Below are positions 14,601 to 29,475 of a stretch of DNA of 64,000 bases, in pieces; within the stretch, counting starts at the first letter, position 1; every line of letters starts with the position of its first letter. A program made the position numbers and the translations under genes. The stretch comes from Solea solea. Lineage: Eukaryota > Chordata > Actinopteri > Pleuronectiformes > Soleidae. The DNA is taken from assembly GCF_958295425.1 (NCBI RefSeq), contig NC_081153.1:17823001-17887000 (forward strand), given 5' to 3'. The notes under the pieces are model-generated. The model was not told the origin of the DNA, searched no databases, and saw nothing but the letters and a program-made list of their open reading frames with translations.

Positions 14601-17036
14601 GCTTACTCTCTCTTGCTCTGTCTCTCCCTATTGCCTTTTTGCCTCGGCTATCTCTCTATCGTTATGTCTTTCTCTCTCAGTCTGCCCCTGCCACTCAACT
14701 CTTCATTCTGTCGCCCTTTATGCTTTTACTTTGTCTACCTTTCTGTTACGTTGTCACCCCAGCCTTCCTCTGGGTTCCCTCCCACACTTGTTCCCTGAAA
14801 CCCGCGCAAGTAAGATCTACTTCAACATTTCCAAAGACATGAACAGCTCATTTATATTCACTAATATTCACGCACATGCTCAAGTGCTCAAATACACATG
14901 CATTTCATTTTGAGCCTGGTGCTTGATGCAGCCATGATCTGAATAATAATTGGATGGCTTCTCTGTCTGGAGCGGGTTTGATGGGTCAGTTTACTCCGCC
15001 GGGAAAGCCATTCTTTAATCATAAATGAGAGGCTTTGAGATTAGAGGGAATAGCCCTTTAAGGGAATCTGGTATCACTGAGGCCCCCAGAGGCAGAGTGG
15101 GGAGGAGCAAGAGGCTGCAAGATGAAAGAGAGACAGACAAACGTGGAATGGAGACACAGTGAGCGCCGCAGAGACATGGAAGATATTTAAACAGCATTTT
15201 TTTTTTTACCTGGACTTGTGTAATATCACTATACTGCTGAGGACAAGAATAATATTTTATATGACAGAATTTGTGCTCACCCACACATATATGACAGAGG
15301 GAGCCATTGCTACCCGACCCAAGTAGAAACTGGGGACACCTAGCAACCTTGAGGGGGCACCAAGGGTCCCATATAAATGAATAATAGGGTAATTTCACTC
15401 TTTCCTCATTAAGCAGTCACCATCATGTAAAAAATGGCTGTATTCATCACAGGTTTCCTTGTAGAAAATGACAAGCTTGTAAGTGATTTCACTTCATTGA
15501 AATCTTTAAGCTTATTTCAAGTTATACAGTTTATAGTATGTCAGTGGCAGATTTTTAATTCATTTACATATGACTTGTGGTTGCATTTAGATAACCTCAC
15601 TGCCTGTGAGATGATGTTCTACTCACTGCCTTTGAAGGTTTGTTGTTTTCCAGCATGTGTTAGTACTCTGGCTAAGCGTGTAGTGCATACAAGTACAAGT
15701 GGGGTGTTTTTTTGCAGGTGAAATGATGAAATGGAAATGTCTATTTTGAAATGTTATCAGATGTAAAGACACTGCAGAGATGATAATAGTCCTATGGGGC
15801 ACAGTTTCACAATTGTTTTCACGGCAGCAGATATTTTCTTCTTTGCTGATGCTTGCAAGGTAACAATGTGCTTCTTAAACATCCTGCATGGATCCTCAGT
15901 TTATAACACGGTGCTTATTTAAGACCTGTGAGGGAGGAGAACCCATGCAAACTCCACATACACAGACCCAGGTACTCTTTTTGTGTAGAAGCAGGAAAGC
16001 ATTTCTTAATGTGCTCCATACCATGTGACAGTACAGTCTGCCTTTAAGGTGGTGTGACAGTTTCCAACATGAACTACTTGTTAAGATTCTAAGGTTTCTT
16101 TCTGCAGTGTAATAAGACATTCCCGGTGATATGTTGCTTTGAGATCAAGCCTGTAATGCAAACCCAGGTTCATTAATTCTACTAATTTGAAGATGCAGAA
16201 TTTCTCCTTTGTCTTTAAGCTCTTTTTATCCGGACAGTTCTTTTTGCGGAGCATGCATTGTCTTTTTTCCAGATAAACCTCATTAGTACTAGTGCATTTA
16301 TTCACACCTGGGAGCTATCCAGTCCAGCCACAAACATTTTACTGTTTGCCAATTAACTATGTTTAAATCTTTGGGGTGGGAATTGCCCCACTTTACACAA
16401 ATACCCACCAAAAAATACTTTTAGTATCAAACTCACATGCCCTGCAGCCTCGGTAGGTGCCTCTAAAAAGTTTATATTCTTTATGAAGGGTGGCACCTGT
16501 ACTCACCTTGCTTCTGCAGCATTTTTTGGATTCTCGGAGGGACCTGGTTTAATGGCAATAAACTGTTTCATGCCCTCTTAAAACGCTCCACTCCAGGTGT
16601 GCAGTGTTGTCAAATGTCTGATAAAATAGTGCTGAAATCCTCTGCCTCTCAATATGTCATTTTATGGACAGCGCTCTTGATTTTTCTTTTCTTTTTTCGC
16701 AACTTGCAGCAGCCACCGCTTGCTCTTCTGTGGGTCAGGGCAGCACAAATTATCACTGACATGGATGCTGTTGTATGGTTATTTATTTATTTAATTATTT
16801 TATTCCCTTTTCCCTCTATACAGTTTGTGTTTTTGCATAGGGTGTGGTGAATAAAGAGTAGAGTCAGCGCCCAAACACACCAGAAAATAAGTGAAGGATT
16901 GTCGATGTGTGTGTGTCGATGTATGGAATAATGTTTGGGTTTGTGAGCACAATACCCCCCAGTAGTGTGGGCCTCAGTGTATGTGTGTTTGATTAGAGCT
17001 GTCAACTTGTGACCCTGTGCTGTGCTCTCGCTTTTT
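11698..17036. other. Upstream intron: no gene seen
   Basis: Contains the small fish-repeat phrase near 13546 and a pyrimidine-rich block at 14160-14780. The region just after the THAP remnant (to about 12000) may belong to the same decayed insertion, since a frame-shifted reading continues, but no motif confirms it. Confidence 0.5.
13546..13600 (+). repeat. Fragment of a common fish repeat
   Basis: GACCTGTCCAGGGTGTACCC followed by CGCC is a phrase repeated thousands of times in fish genomes. Only about 40 bp is recognisable here. 28985-29030 may be a decayed reverse-orientation piece of the same family. Confidence 0.45.
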
Positions 17037-17437
17037 CAGGTCGACTACTTGTGATTTTTTAAACACTGAGAGAATAACAATAGATTGAAGCATCAAAAAT
17101 CTGACAGCCAACTAATCGGCCGGTACCCCATTCCCAAAACAAGAAATTAAAAAATGTCAGTCAATGTCAATATTCCAAGAACATTTCATAAAAAAACTGT
17201 TTCATAAATTACAAAAAAATATCAGTGAAAGTATTGAAAAATAAATTTAATCTATTTAACTTCTTCTCCAACTAACAAATTAGCCATAATGTGGCAGCCT
17301 CGACAGCAAGCATTTAGTTAGAGTGCAGCATGTGTGTTTGAAGAGGTGATGGACATTATGAGGTTTGTTGAATGCATCTTGTAGCTGCTTATCTAAGATT
17401 AACAAATCTGCAAAAATAGTTAATTAGTCGACCTCTA
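17037..17437. mobile_element. Probable degraded MITE with TAGAGGTCGACT-type ends
   Basis: The right end (complement of 17421-17437) reads TAGAGGTCGACTAATTA and the left end at 17037 reads CAGGTCGACTACTT, a decayed inverted match. The AT-rich interior holds no frame. No target duplication is visible. The ends resemble a hAT-type MITE common in fish. Confidence 0.45.
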
Positions 17438-20400
17438 GCGTGTATGAGCGTTTGTGTATTCAAGGAAATGTGTGGGCATCTGTTTTCTGAAGTCATGTGC
17501 ACATGCATGAGTTTGTGTGGGCTTCCAAGTGTGTAAGTGTGTTCAAACATGAATGTCTTTATGTGACCCTGTGCTTCTCTCTCTCACTGTGTGTGTTTGT
17601 GTGTGTGTGTGGTGAGAGCTGTCAGTTTCGGTCTGGTAGTCAGCATAATTAGTCTCTCTTTTACCCTGTCTCCTTCTCGCTGTTTGTCTCTCTCCTCCTT
17701 GTGGTTCCCTCTACCTTCTCGCTCTCTATTTCATTCTCTCTCTTCATGCCCTTCCTCCTACACTCTCTCGCCGCGGTCTCCCCTGAGTGATGACTTTTAA
17801 ATCATCCTTTCATTCTTCCTGCAATGATGAACGAGGGGAAATCTGTCCTTTTCTCTCTGTTTATTCTGCCTTCCATCTCTGCACTCTATTCACTCCCACT
17901 CTCCGTCCTAATTATTCAGTTTAATGAATTCACTTCATTTAAACTAGAAAGAATAAGAGGTGATCTTTTAAGGTTATATACAAATGTGATGACCTCACAT
18001 AGTGTGTATCTCCTATGTAGGCTGTAAACATCACACATTATATACGACCTAAATAAAATGTTGAAGGAGTTATGTATAGATATGCTGCTGAAACGAAAAT
18101 CTAGAGAAACACATGAAGCAGTGACTCGGCAACAAAAATACAGCATTATTATTATTTGTAATTTTTGACTTTGTTTGCTGAGTAAGTTGATTTTGTCTTT
18201 CAGCATCTGAAGTGTGAGAAAAAACAAAAAACCTGTCTGTAATATTGTACTTATTCTATTTGCTTTACTGGGAAAATATTGTGAATGAGTTGTTTTTATT
18301 ATGAGTTTATGAACAAACCAGGAAACAGAGTCGACCTCAGTGCAAAAATATACATGTTACTGATGGTTAGTTTATTCTATAACACAAGCTATGGTATTGC
18401 TATTACACTACAGTCAATATGGATGCTACAAAACAGGGCAAATGGAGTTAACAATAATTTTCACTGTGTTTATGGCACAACTTATGGCCTGTCCCTCAGT
18501 CTTGACCAACTTTATGTAAACATCCCAAGCTACTCAATAGGCTACAAACAGCAATATTAAAGATGCAGATAAAAAACGAAGAGGAAAAAAATATTTACTT
18601 TCAATCATTTCTCTGTAGTAGTTTCCATTTCCACAATAAATTACCCATGGATTTTTGAAAATGCATGTTCTGTTTAAGAACTGTTAAGAAAATACTTTTT
18701 ATTCTTGCTGGGGTTTTCATTAAAAGGCCAAGTGCAACACTGCGTTAATAAAGTTCCAGCTCCACTTCATATTTTGCATAATTCACAACCTGCCAACAGT
18801 AATTTTAACAAAATAGGACTTTTGTGTGAGTCTGCTTTTTTTCTGGAGGAATCATTCATTTGTTCTTCAGTAATAACTCTCTATATTTGGCTGTAGGGAA
18901 TATTGAGTCACAGTTTCTTTAAATCCATAGTTTTTCTACAGATAATTCACACTGTTTAAAAAAAAGAAACAATCCAAGAAGTATATGATGGACATAACAT
19001 TTAAAATACGTTCAAAACATGTAATATAATCTCTTCAGAAATGGGTTATTACAGTGAAAAAAATTGTATAGTTTAGTTATTGTTATATTAATGTACTTTA
19101 CCTTTTGCATTTATTGTGAAGTACACGTTTAATGTCAGTTTGATAGTCTGATCACAGACAAATCAAGTTTAAATGTTAGATACTGTCTCAAAGCCTACAC
19201 ACCGTTAACATTATATAAACATCCCAGATCCATTGTAGCCATAATCCTTGGCACAGCATTTTGTATTTTACATATGATTCATTTTATCCTGAGCAGCAAC
19301 ACTCTCCTGAACATGCATGGATAGTTTCACCACTGAGTTTATCAAAAATGACAAACATCAGATGTTGACATACAGTATGTGTGGCTTTTTGCTTTGAGTG
19401 AGTGACTCTTTGGTGAACCACCCTTGTGTCTCGGGCATAAATCCCCTCTCGTAACTTTGAACATAAAATTTGATTCCTGTTGGGAACCACATGGATCTTT
19501 CCCGTTTTGAACTGTGCCAAGATGGCAGTGGCAGTTCAATAGGGTTTTATTTTGTTTTTTTTTGCTGTGCTATGCACAATCTTTTTTCTGCAGTGTCTTA
19601 TAGGAAAAATGCAGGTAGGGCTGCCAGCCTTTGTTTCCTCTTAGGCAAATAGAATGTTTTTTTGTCCAGATATGTTGGTGTTTTTTATACACCACACTGC
19701 ATAATGTGCATCTTTGTGCATATACAGCATATGTGTTGGCTGTGTGTCACATTTGTCTGTACTCGCTGGTTTCTCAACGTCTCAGCTGTGATTGGTTGTG
19801 AAGGGACAACGATACAGGCCCTTAATTGCAACTCAGGCTGCCATTGGTCATTATGTCTATCGCTGTGATGGTCTTGGAATTGTCTGGCTAAATGAATGTT
19901 GGGCAAAGTAACATGCACACACACACACACATGCACATGCACAAATATAGACACACACACGCTGCACAATCCCATTTTTGGTCAGGGTTCTGTCTGGGAT
20001 AATTGGTTGAAAAAGCATCCGGTGGGATCGGCCTGCTGTCCCTGTGGCCCCAGCTGCTATGGTAAATAACAAGGCTCATAAACATGAAAGGCAGCGGGAT
20101 GATCACCCTGATTTAAGCTCTGCTCTCCAAGGAGGATCAGTTAAGACCCTTGAATTCAAGGTCTTAACACATACACAGCAATTCCCAACCATACACTAAT
20201 AACACACCACAGGCCCGAAGCTTTAAATACGCTTGTACACCATTTTACTTTTCTTTTTATTTCTACTTTGGAGCTGTAATGACATACTGTAGTGTGCACA
20301 TTCCAAATGTAGAATAATGAACTGGTTTAGATGAGGTGTGGTCTGAGCTGTGTAGTGATTTACTATGTGATCCCCAAAGCAAGAGGACATAAGAAGTCTA

Positions 20401-21542
20401 ATACAGTAAGAAGTTTCTTTTCTGCTGTCGTGTCCTTGAGTAGGGTGATGCTAAATCCCCACCAGCTTACCCGAGGTGTTTTTGCTCTGCGAGCTGACGC
20501 TGCAGCCTGCCTTCCCCTGTCGGGCAGTTCCTCCGCTGTGGATCGATAGAGCATCAAAACAAACGCTCAGGACCGACTTCGCTCCTGGACGCCTCCTTCG
20601 GCGAGCACCTGTGGTGAAATAAAAGCAGCATTAAGATCAAAGGGAGAAGATAGTGATCCTGATGTGAACCGCGAAAGACCAAAGAGATCAAATACATTTG
20701 CATTTTACAATTTAGGCATTTAGCAGGTGTTGTAACCCGGAGAGAGTTAGAATAAGTATAGCGGCGGAATTAGCTTGTCTTCTCATTAATCAGTACACAC
20801 AGCCTGTGAACGGATGAAAACAGACACGGCATCCTCACTGTATTCTGCACATAAACAATTCCTTATTACATCGCCTCATTATTGTAGCACCAATACCACT
20901 CAACCAGTCCAAGTGTTGTGTCTAATTATTATTTATGCTGGAATTCTGTAAATATGCAGTACCGATGTAATTCGGTGCAAAAAAATTGGTAACGCTTTGT
21001 AACCAATTTACTGACTTTTTTTGGATTTTAAAGATTTTTGGTGGTGGTATACCTGGCTTTTGTTTTGTGCAGAGGAAAAAAAAGTCAGTGTAACACCTGT
21101 TGGAGTTAATTTGGCTGTTAGCTGTGCATCTACTCCTCCCCTCCTATTTCCTCCACCTCTCCCTAACTGCCTGTCACAAAGGGATGTAATGAAAAGCCTA
21201 TAGTAGCTTATTAGGATTTATTAGTGTGCACTCTTCCTTCTGCATGAATTATTTGCTGTCTTTGATGCAGCATAGTGCAAACAAGAGTTTGTCATCTGTC
21301 ATTTCCTCATGTGGACAGACACAATGAGTGTATTCATATTTAAGTGTTTATAACAATGTTTATATCCCCCTGTTATAAATTGTTTATAGGCTTAGTCAAA
21401 GCTGACTGACACAGGCTTACTGTTGCCTTGTGTTCAGACATGTCTATATTGGATTTGCAAAAAACAAAGAACAAGCTATCTTTGTTTGCTGCTGAGACAC
21501 CGAAGAGTGCTGATCTCCTTAAACTGTGGAGTCAGGTGGAAA
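17438..21542. other. Upstream intron: no gene seen
   Basis: Alternating GT-rich (17440-17615), pyrimidine-rich (17620-17900) and AT-rich (17900-19250) DNA, with a short CA run at 19915-19931. Two ATTGG motifs at 19791 and 19842 stand about 50 bp apart, with no other promoter sign. Confidence 0.5.
20140..20168. repeat. 29-bp near-palindrome
   Basis: GTTAAGACC and GGTCTTAAC surround a central TTGAATTCAA, with one extra C in the left arm. A compact hairpin; function unknown. Confidence 0.75.
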
Positions 21543-21612
21543 GGTAGCTCAGTGGGGAGTATCCAGTCAGTCAGTGGACCTGGATTAAAACCAACACACT
21601 TGATACTGTTCT
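21543..21612 (+). repeat. Possible tRNA-derived SINE head
   Basis: TAGCTCAGTGG at 21545-21555 is a perfect match to a tRNA A box, and GGATTAAAACC at 21582-21592 is a poor match to a B box at nearly the right distance. No cloverleaf can be folded convincingly, so this is not called as a tRNA gene. A decayed tRNA-derived SINE is the most likely reading. Confidence 0.28.
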
Positions 21613-21739
21613 CCACCAGACTCCGCCCTGTGGTCTCATTGTAGATATGATTATAATTCTTGTTGCACTAAAAGTAAGCTCTAAAACTTTCTGTGATATA
21701 CTACCATAACCTTACCATAGGTTTTTACGACAATCATCG

Positions 21740-22195
21740 ATGAACACTTGTCCAGTAGCTACAAATTACACCGTGGTGTTCCCCAGGGCTTAGATCTAGG
21801 TCCTGTGCTTTTTAATCTTTACATGTTACCACCTGATAATCATCATCAGACATAGGTTTCAATCTATGCAGGCAATACACAGCTTTGTATATTGGTTTCT
21901 CCTGATGACACAGGGCCTTTGTAACTATCATTTTAGACATTAAATTATGGATGGCAATGTTTTTCTACAACTCAGCCTGGACAAAACTGAGGTTTTACTT
22001 ATTGGACCTGAAGCTCAAAGCTCTGGCTCTCGAAGCCCATATTATTAACATGACAAAGGCTGCTTTTTACCGCCTGAAAAACATTGAAAGACTAAGGCTA
22101 TTTCTCTTATTGCTCTTCTTTCTGGTCTTCCAAGGAAAAACAGTAGCTGGTTACAGCAACTATAAAACTCAGCTGCATATGTTCCGAGTCTGACA
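21740..22195 (+). pseudogene. Degraded Rex1/L2-like LINE reverse transcriptase
   Basis: Scattered but ordered fragments of a reverse transcriptase can be read in shifting frames. LHRGVPQGLDLGPVLFNLYM (about 21767-21826) is the RT block GVPQGS-LGP-LF. A decayed Y-A-D-D-T-Q-L block follows (SIYAGNTQLCISVSPDDTGP, about 21859-21920), with the catalytic Asp pair lost. Then come LNYGWQ..QPGQN and, at 22050-22200, AAFYRLKNIERLR and a remnant of the CNSLFSGLP block. Many stops and frame shifts show that it is dead. The order of motifs fits the Rex1/Babar or L2 branch of the CR1 group, common in fish. It belongs to a different lineage from the intact L1-type element. Confidence 0.65.
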
Positions 22196-24772
<2,577 letters not shown>

Positions 24773-24958
24773 ATGGAAGACACCAACAGAGTGTGGAAGG
24801 ATGAGGAGATTAAGTGCCTGGTAGCTATCTGGGGGGATGTGTCGGTTCAGAAGAAATTAGAAAGAGTAGGAGTTTTGGAGAATGTGGCTTCAATGCCAGT
24901 GGAAAATAACAAAAAAAACCTCAAAACCAAGTAGAAAGAAATCAAGGATTTTGTTTAG
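24773..24958 (+). pseudogene. Myb/SANT-like remnant, probably from a PIF/Harbinger element
   Basis: From ATG at 24773 the frame reads MEDTNRVWKDEEIKCLVAIW, then GDVSVQKKLERVG, and reaches TAG after 53 codons; past that stop the same frame gives KEIKDFV and a second TAG at 24956. The pattern W-x-D-E-E-x-x-x-L-V-x-x-W followed by Q-K-K-L-E and a final K-T-K-x-K-E-I-K is that of the Myb/SANT-like DNA-binding proteins carried by PIF/Harbinger transposons and by genes derived from them. The middle helix (R-T-x-x-Q-C) is lost. It is far too short to work and carries two stops. No transposon ends were found around it. Confidence 0.5.
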
Positions 24959-27900
24959 ACCACTTTTTTTGTAACTGTAGAAATCCATGTGGAACACTAT
25001 ACTAGACTTATATATGGACACATTCGCCAACCTGCACCAACAGAGCACTGATGAAACATTTTCTGAGGCTTCAAAATAATGTTAAATGGTCTTTTCACCA
25101 CAGCCAGGTTTCTGAGCAATTCAGGACAGAAGTGTGGTGTTTTTTTTTAAATCCACACACCCTATTAGACCCTTATTGTTCAGTGTCACCTCAAGAGAAT
25201 CTTTCATCAAGAATTGCTTTGTCAATATTAAGAGCCTTGGCTGTCAACGGGTTTCAGGGAAAGGTCACACAAGGATTTCTCTGGCAACTACTGACAGACA
25301 GCCACGCACGGAAATCTGGTTTGGTTCAATTGAGCAAAAAAGGATTTGGGTCGCAGGGAGATGAAATGAGTCCTCTTGATACTTGGTCGTTTGCTGAAAA
25401 GCAATTCTCCCTCCGTGAGGAATGAACCGTGTTCCTCTGGTTCAATGGGCATAATTTCTAATCAGCCAGCTGCAATAATCAACCTTTCTCGGACAATGTG
25501 GTGGCTTTTAGGGCTCAAATTGCCACACAAAGTTAATTAAACAAGGGAGTGGAGAAGAAAGGAGAACAATAAAAGGGAGGTTGGACATGAGATTTAAAAA
25601 AATAAATAAAATAAAAAATAAATTTCATTTGTAACAGGAAATGAGGTTCTATATGTGAACATGCGTCATGAGTTCACACACTGTCTGCACGCTTGCATTT
25701 ACCTTATTATTTAAGCTAAATTACCTCGGCTGTCTAAATCTGGCCAAAGTGGTGATTAAAAGGTCCGATCCATTAACAGGCAAATGATTGACATGGAACC
25801 TGGACACATACACACACACACACAACCACACACTTCTATTATCTATGATCATATTGCATATGTATTTTTAATTCCCCTTATATAGCTACCCGTTCATGTC
25901 ATTATGAGGTGGACCACGCTTTGCTTTTACAGCTGCCCGGGTGCCAGATTAACCTAATTAATCAATGTGATACCTGTGTGCACATTAACATGCTCATTAA
26001 TAGACCTGAGACACTTAGGAGATATGCTGTAGGAAAGAAAAGAAAAGAAAAGTACAAATATAGGTGTCAGGGAGGCTGAGAAAAGAAAGACAGATCAGGG
26101 TGACATTTGTAGGTAAAGAAAAAAAAAGTTAATTTTATTCATTGGTCACTTGTCATATTATAATGTTGGCTCTGCAGCTTGTGATAATAATTTGGTTTTA
26201 ACATCTAACATTCTTTTTTTTTCATTTAACAGAAATGCCAGTTCAGTTTTGTCACTTGTGATAAGTGCTTAACAAATCTGCACTTAAGAATGTCAGGGGA
26301 ATTTATTTCAACAGCCTCATTGAATTCCTAAATGACCTTAAATAAATACAGCACAAACAAGTGGTGTATTTGGCACTCCATTTCATTTCCATATATTCAT
26401 TTTTTTTTTTTTTTTTTACAAGAGCAGGATTTTGATCATTGTTGTTCATTCATTTCTTTGAGGCTGCCAGACAAGGTGCTCTTTGACTGGTTTATTTAAA
26501 AAAGAAAGAAAGCAAATTTGCATTCTTTTACTGCCCCAGTTGCTTTCATCCTGCAGTCAGCGCCCCCCTGTGTCACTCACTGATGTGCTGTCATATTAAA
26601 TTTAAAACCTGCAAGAGAAGAATTCAAAAGAGAATTTAACAGCTGTCTGATAATAATAATGTATCTGCACCAAGAGAGCCCCACAGTGTTTGTCATCCAG
26701 GATGGAGGGATGGATGAGATGCAAAAAAAACAACTAAGTGATCCCAGTGGTGCATGGGACAAACGCTATCTTGCATACACTCAGAAACTTTGACATTTTG
26801 ACTCTTTTTTTTTTGACAAAAGCACAGTATTTTGATAGTTGAGGAAAAAAAACATTGGTCACAAAATTCTGAAATGAAGTCCTGAAGGGGTTTTAGAAGA
26901 CAATAACTCGCAGAAGAATGATTGAGAGCAAAGACTCAAGAAAAGAAAAACACCACTTAGTGAGACACTACTCTTAGTCTGTTTTGTGAATAACAATACA
27001 CCTCCCTTCCCACACCTGCAAACGTTATCTTATTTTAAAATATAGGACAGATGAGAACCATGACAGCTGGTAGAGACAATGACATTAACAATCCAACTTT
27101 AATTTGACTGATAATACACGTTGCAGCACATTTAGGGAACATGATTGATGTGTGTGAGATTTAGAATAGTGAGCACCTGAGATTTTTATGAATGAATTTA
27201 TGATTACAGTGTGACTGGAATGCAAAATTTCAATATTAGAATGGAGACATAGAGCTTCTGGTAATTGTCACAATTGTGATTGATTTCAGTATTCAGTATG
27301 TCTACGCTCTGTCATTAAAGGGATTGTTCACGTCTGTTGGAGTGGGATTGTACAACGTACCTGAACATTGTCAGTATGTTACATACAGGACACACATGTA
27401 CAAGTACAATAGAAGAAAAACACACACACACAGACACAACCAGATTTTAAACCACATAACAAAAGACTAGGCAGGTGGAGTGTAAGCCCCGTGTGAGCCG
27501 CTTGTGTCCGAGGGAGCTGTCTCATTGTTGTCTTCTTCTTTGGTTGGAATGTGTCCTATTCCCTGTGTCCCTGACTCCAGATCACCGCCTGATGGTGAAG
27601 TGGGCACAGCAGTAACCTGACACATGAGTATACCATACTTATACCTTAAGTTTGTGCTGTCTAAGTAAATATGGAAAGGACAAAGATAAGGATTTCAAAC
27701 ATGCGTTTCTAGATGCATCTGAGCAGTAAGACCAAGTAGAGCACAGTCAGCTGTCCATAACTCACTACATATCTGCAAGTCCCTAAACAACCCAACATCA
27801 AAAAACCTGAACTGTCCCTTTTATGGTGAAAAGTGTGACTATTTGACTATTTGTATAGCATCATGTAAGATGTCCTGTTATAGCCGTCGCCCTGCACAGT

Positions 27901-29350
27901 AAAGATAGAAATGTACAGAGTGAAAGTGCAAAGTCAGACTTGCAGAGAAGCTACCAAAGTTGTGTCAGGTCACTGTATGAATATTTGATCAGTGCAATCT
28001 GTCAGTCTGTCCATTCCGTCTTCTGGCTAAATTTGCTTTGTGCATGCGAAATGTGTTCTCAGAAGTAAACTTCATTTGTGCGAATGCACATCAACAGTCT
28101 CACTAGGTTTGATCCGGATAATCCTGTTAGAAAATAAAGATTAGATTAGATTGTCTGGCGTTGATTTGATCTATGATACAACGGCAAACCACACAAACGT
28201 AAGTCGAATCCTGTGAAATGAATCACTACAGTTCGGATGTGAGTCATGTACCCTTTGTGGTTTGTTTTTCCTCAAACCACTCATTTATCTTAGAGAGAAG
28301 CAACTAACAGCCAACGGCCATGCTTGGAGCTGTAATTTATTATTTATTGAGTGAAGCTTTAAAAAGCACCTTTGACTGGACCACAGCAGCGAGGTCGCTC
28401 CCACAATGTGATTAATGTCATCAACATGTGCGAAAGACCCTCTCTTAGTAGGAGGATAAAACAAAACTCTCAGTTTTATCCAACTGACACTTTAAGTACC
28501 ACTATGAAAAACTTATTTAACTTCAGATTTATATTATAATCATATTTTATAATTGAGAGCTGCTAGCATAGTCCCTATGTGTATTGGAAAGCACATTTCC
28601 TATCGTAAAATCTGTCATGTTTTTACAAGCTCCAAATAAAAATCTGCAAAGTTTGCTCGAGAGTGGAAGGTGAGGTTAGGTCCCGGGGAAACCTTCTGTC
28701 ATGTGTCATCAATGCAGCTCTGTGCCTGTGATGCCAGGCTGGGCGTCTCTCGGCAGGTGGAGGAGACAAGACGGAGGTTTCCATCTTTAGGCAGGTCAGT
28801 CGGTGAGTGACAGAGGTTACATGAGAGGGAGGCAGGACTGGAAGAGAGTGTGGCGGGCAGAGGGCCTGGGCAAAGGGCCTGGGCAGAGCCTTGGCCGCTT
28901 GCTTTGTTGTTTGAGTCGAGTGATTTGACTGTCACAAAGTACCTTTCCATGACATTAGAGAAAATGTCCAACCAAAATACCCATCCATTCATTATCTACC
29001 GTTTTATCATCTGTGCCAATCTCAGCTGAAATTACAATACATACTAATACGTTATGGCACTTTTGGTTGCTTTTGGTTTGATGTACTGAATCACTAGAAT
29101 CACTTAATTAAAAAGATTAGTTTAGTACTTCCTGCATGACCGGAGCACAGACTCCGTCTGACACAGTCACTGAGCTGAAATACGACCAAACAGGTTGTGA
29201 TTTGGCTCACGATTCGCCGGCTTTTGGCAGTGCCGTCGCTAAATACACCAGACTCACATGTTTTCAGGGAAGTCTTTTTAACTGATCGACAGTTCGGCAT
29301 TGTTTGGTTTGATTCTTGTGTCGGACGTCGCACTCATGACTCTTCTAGTG
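24959..29350. other. Intron: no gene seen
   Basis: AT-rich, with A/T homopolymers (26400-26418) and a short CA run (25809-25824). The 124-codon frame at 25051-25425 has no domain or codon pattern of a gene. GGGCCTGGGCA is tandemly repeated at 28862-28884. Confidence 0.55.
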
Positions 29351-29402
29351 AATAACAGTGGCAAATTGCCCATAAAATTATGGACAATTTGCCACTGTTA
29401 TT
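29351..29402. repeat. Near-perfect 52-bp palindrome
   Basis: Arms 29351-29368 and 29385-29402 are perfect 18-bp inverted copies (AATAACAGTGGCAAATTG on the left). After one C/A mismatch, six more pairs (CCATAA with TTATGG) close on a two-base AA loop. It could extrude a cruciform or fold as a 24-pair hairpin in RNA. It sits ten bases before a long TA repeat. Confidence 0.9.
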
Positions 29403-29408
29403 TTTATT

Positions 29409-29412
<4 letters not shown>

Positions 29413-29472
<60 letters not shown>
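29413..29472. repeat. (TA)30 microsatellite
   Basis: Thirty uninterrupted TA units, expected to be polymorphic and prone to strand extrusion, next to the palindrome at 29351-29402. Confidence 0.97.

Positions 29473-29475
<3 letters not shown>

Noticed and set aside
19785..19860. Two ATTGG boxes as a promoter
   Set aside because: CCAAT-type motifs are frequent by chance; no TATA, initiator or CpG context.
21543..21612. tRNA gene
   Set aside because: The A box is good, but the B box is poor and no cloverleaf forms; kept only as a possible SINE.
25051..25425. 124-codon plus-strand frame after the Myb-like remnant
   Set aside because: Tested as a continuation of the transposon protein; no DDE transposase motif and no family resemblance.
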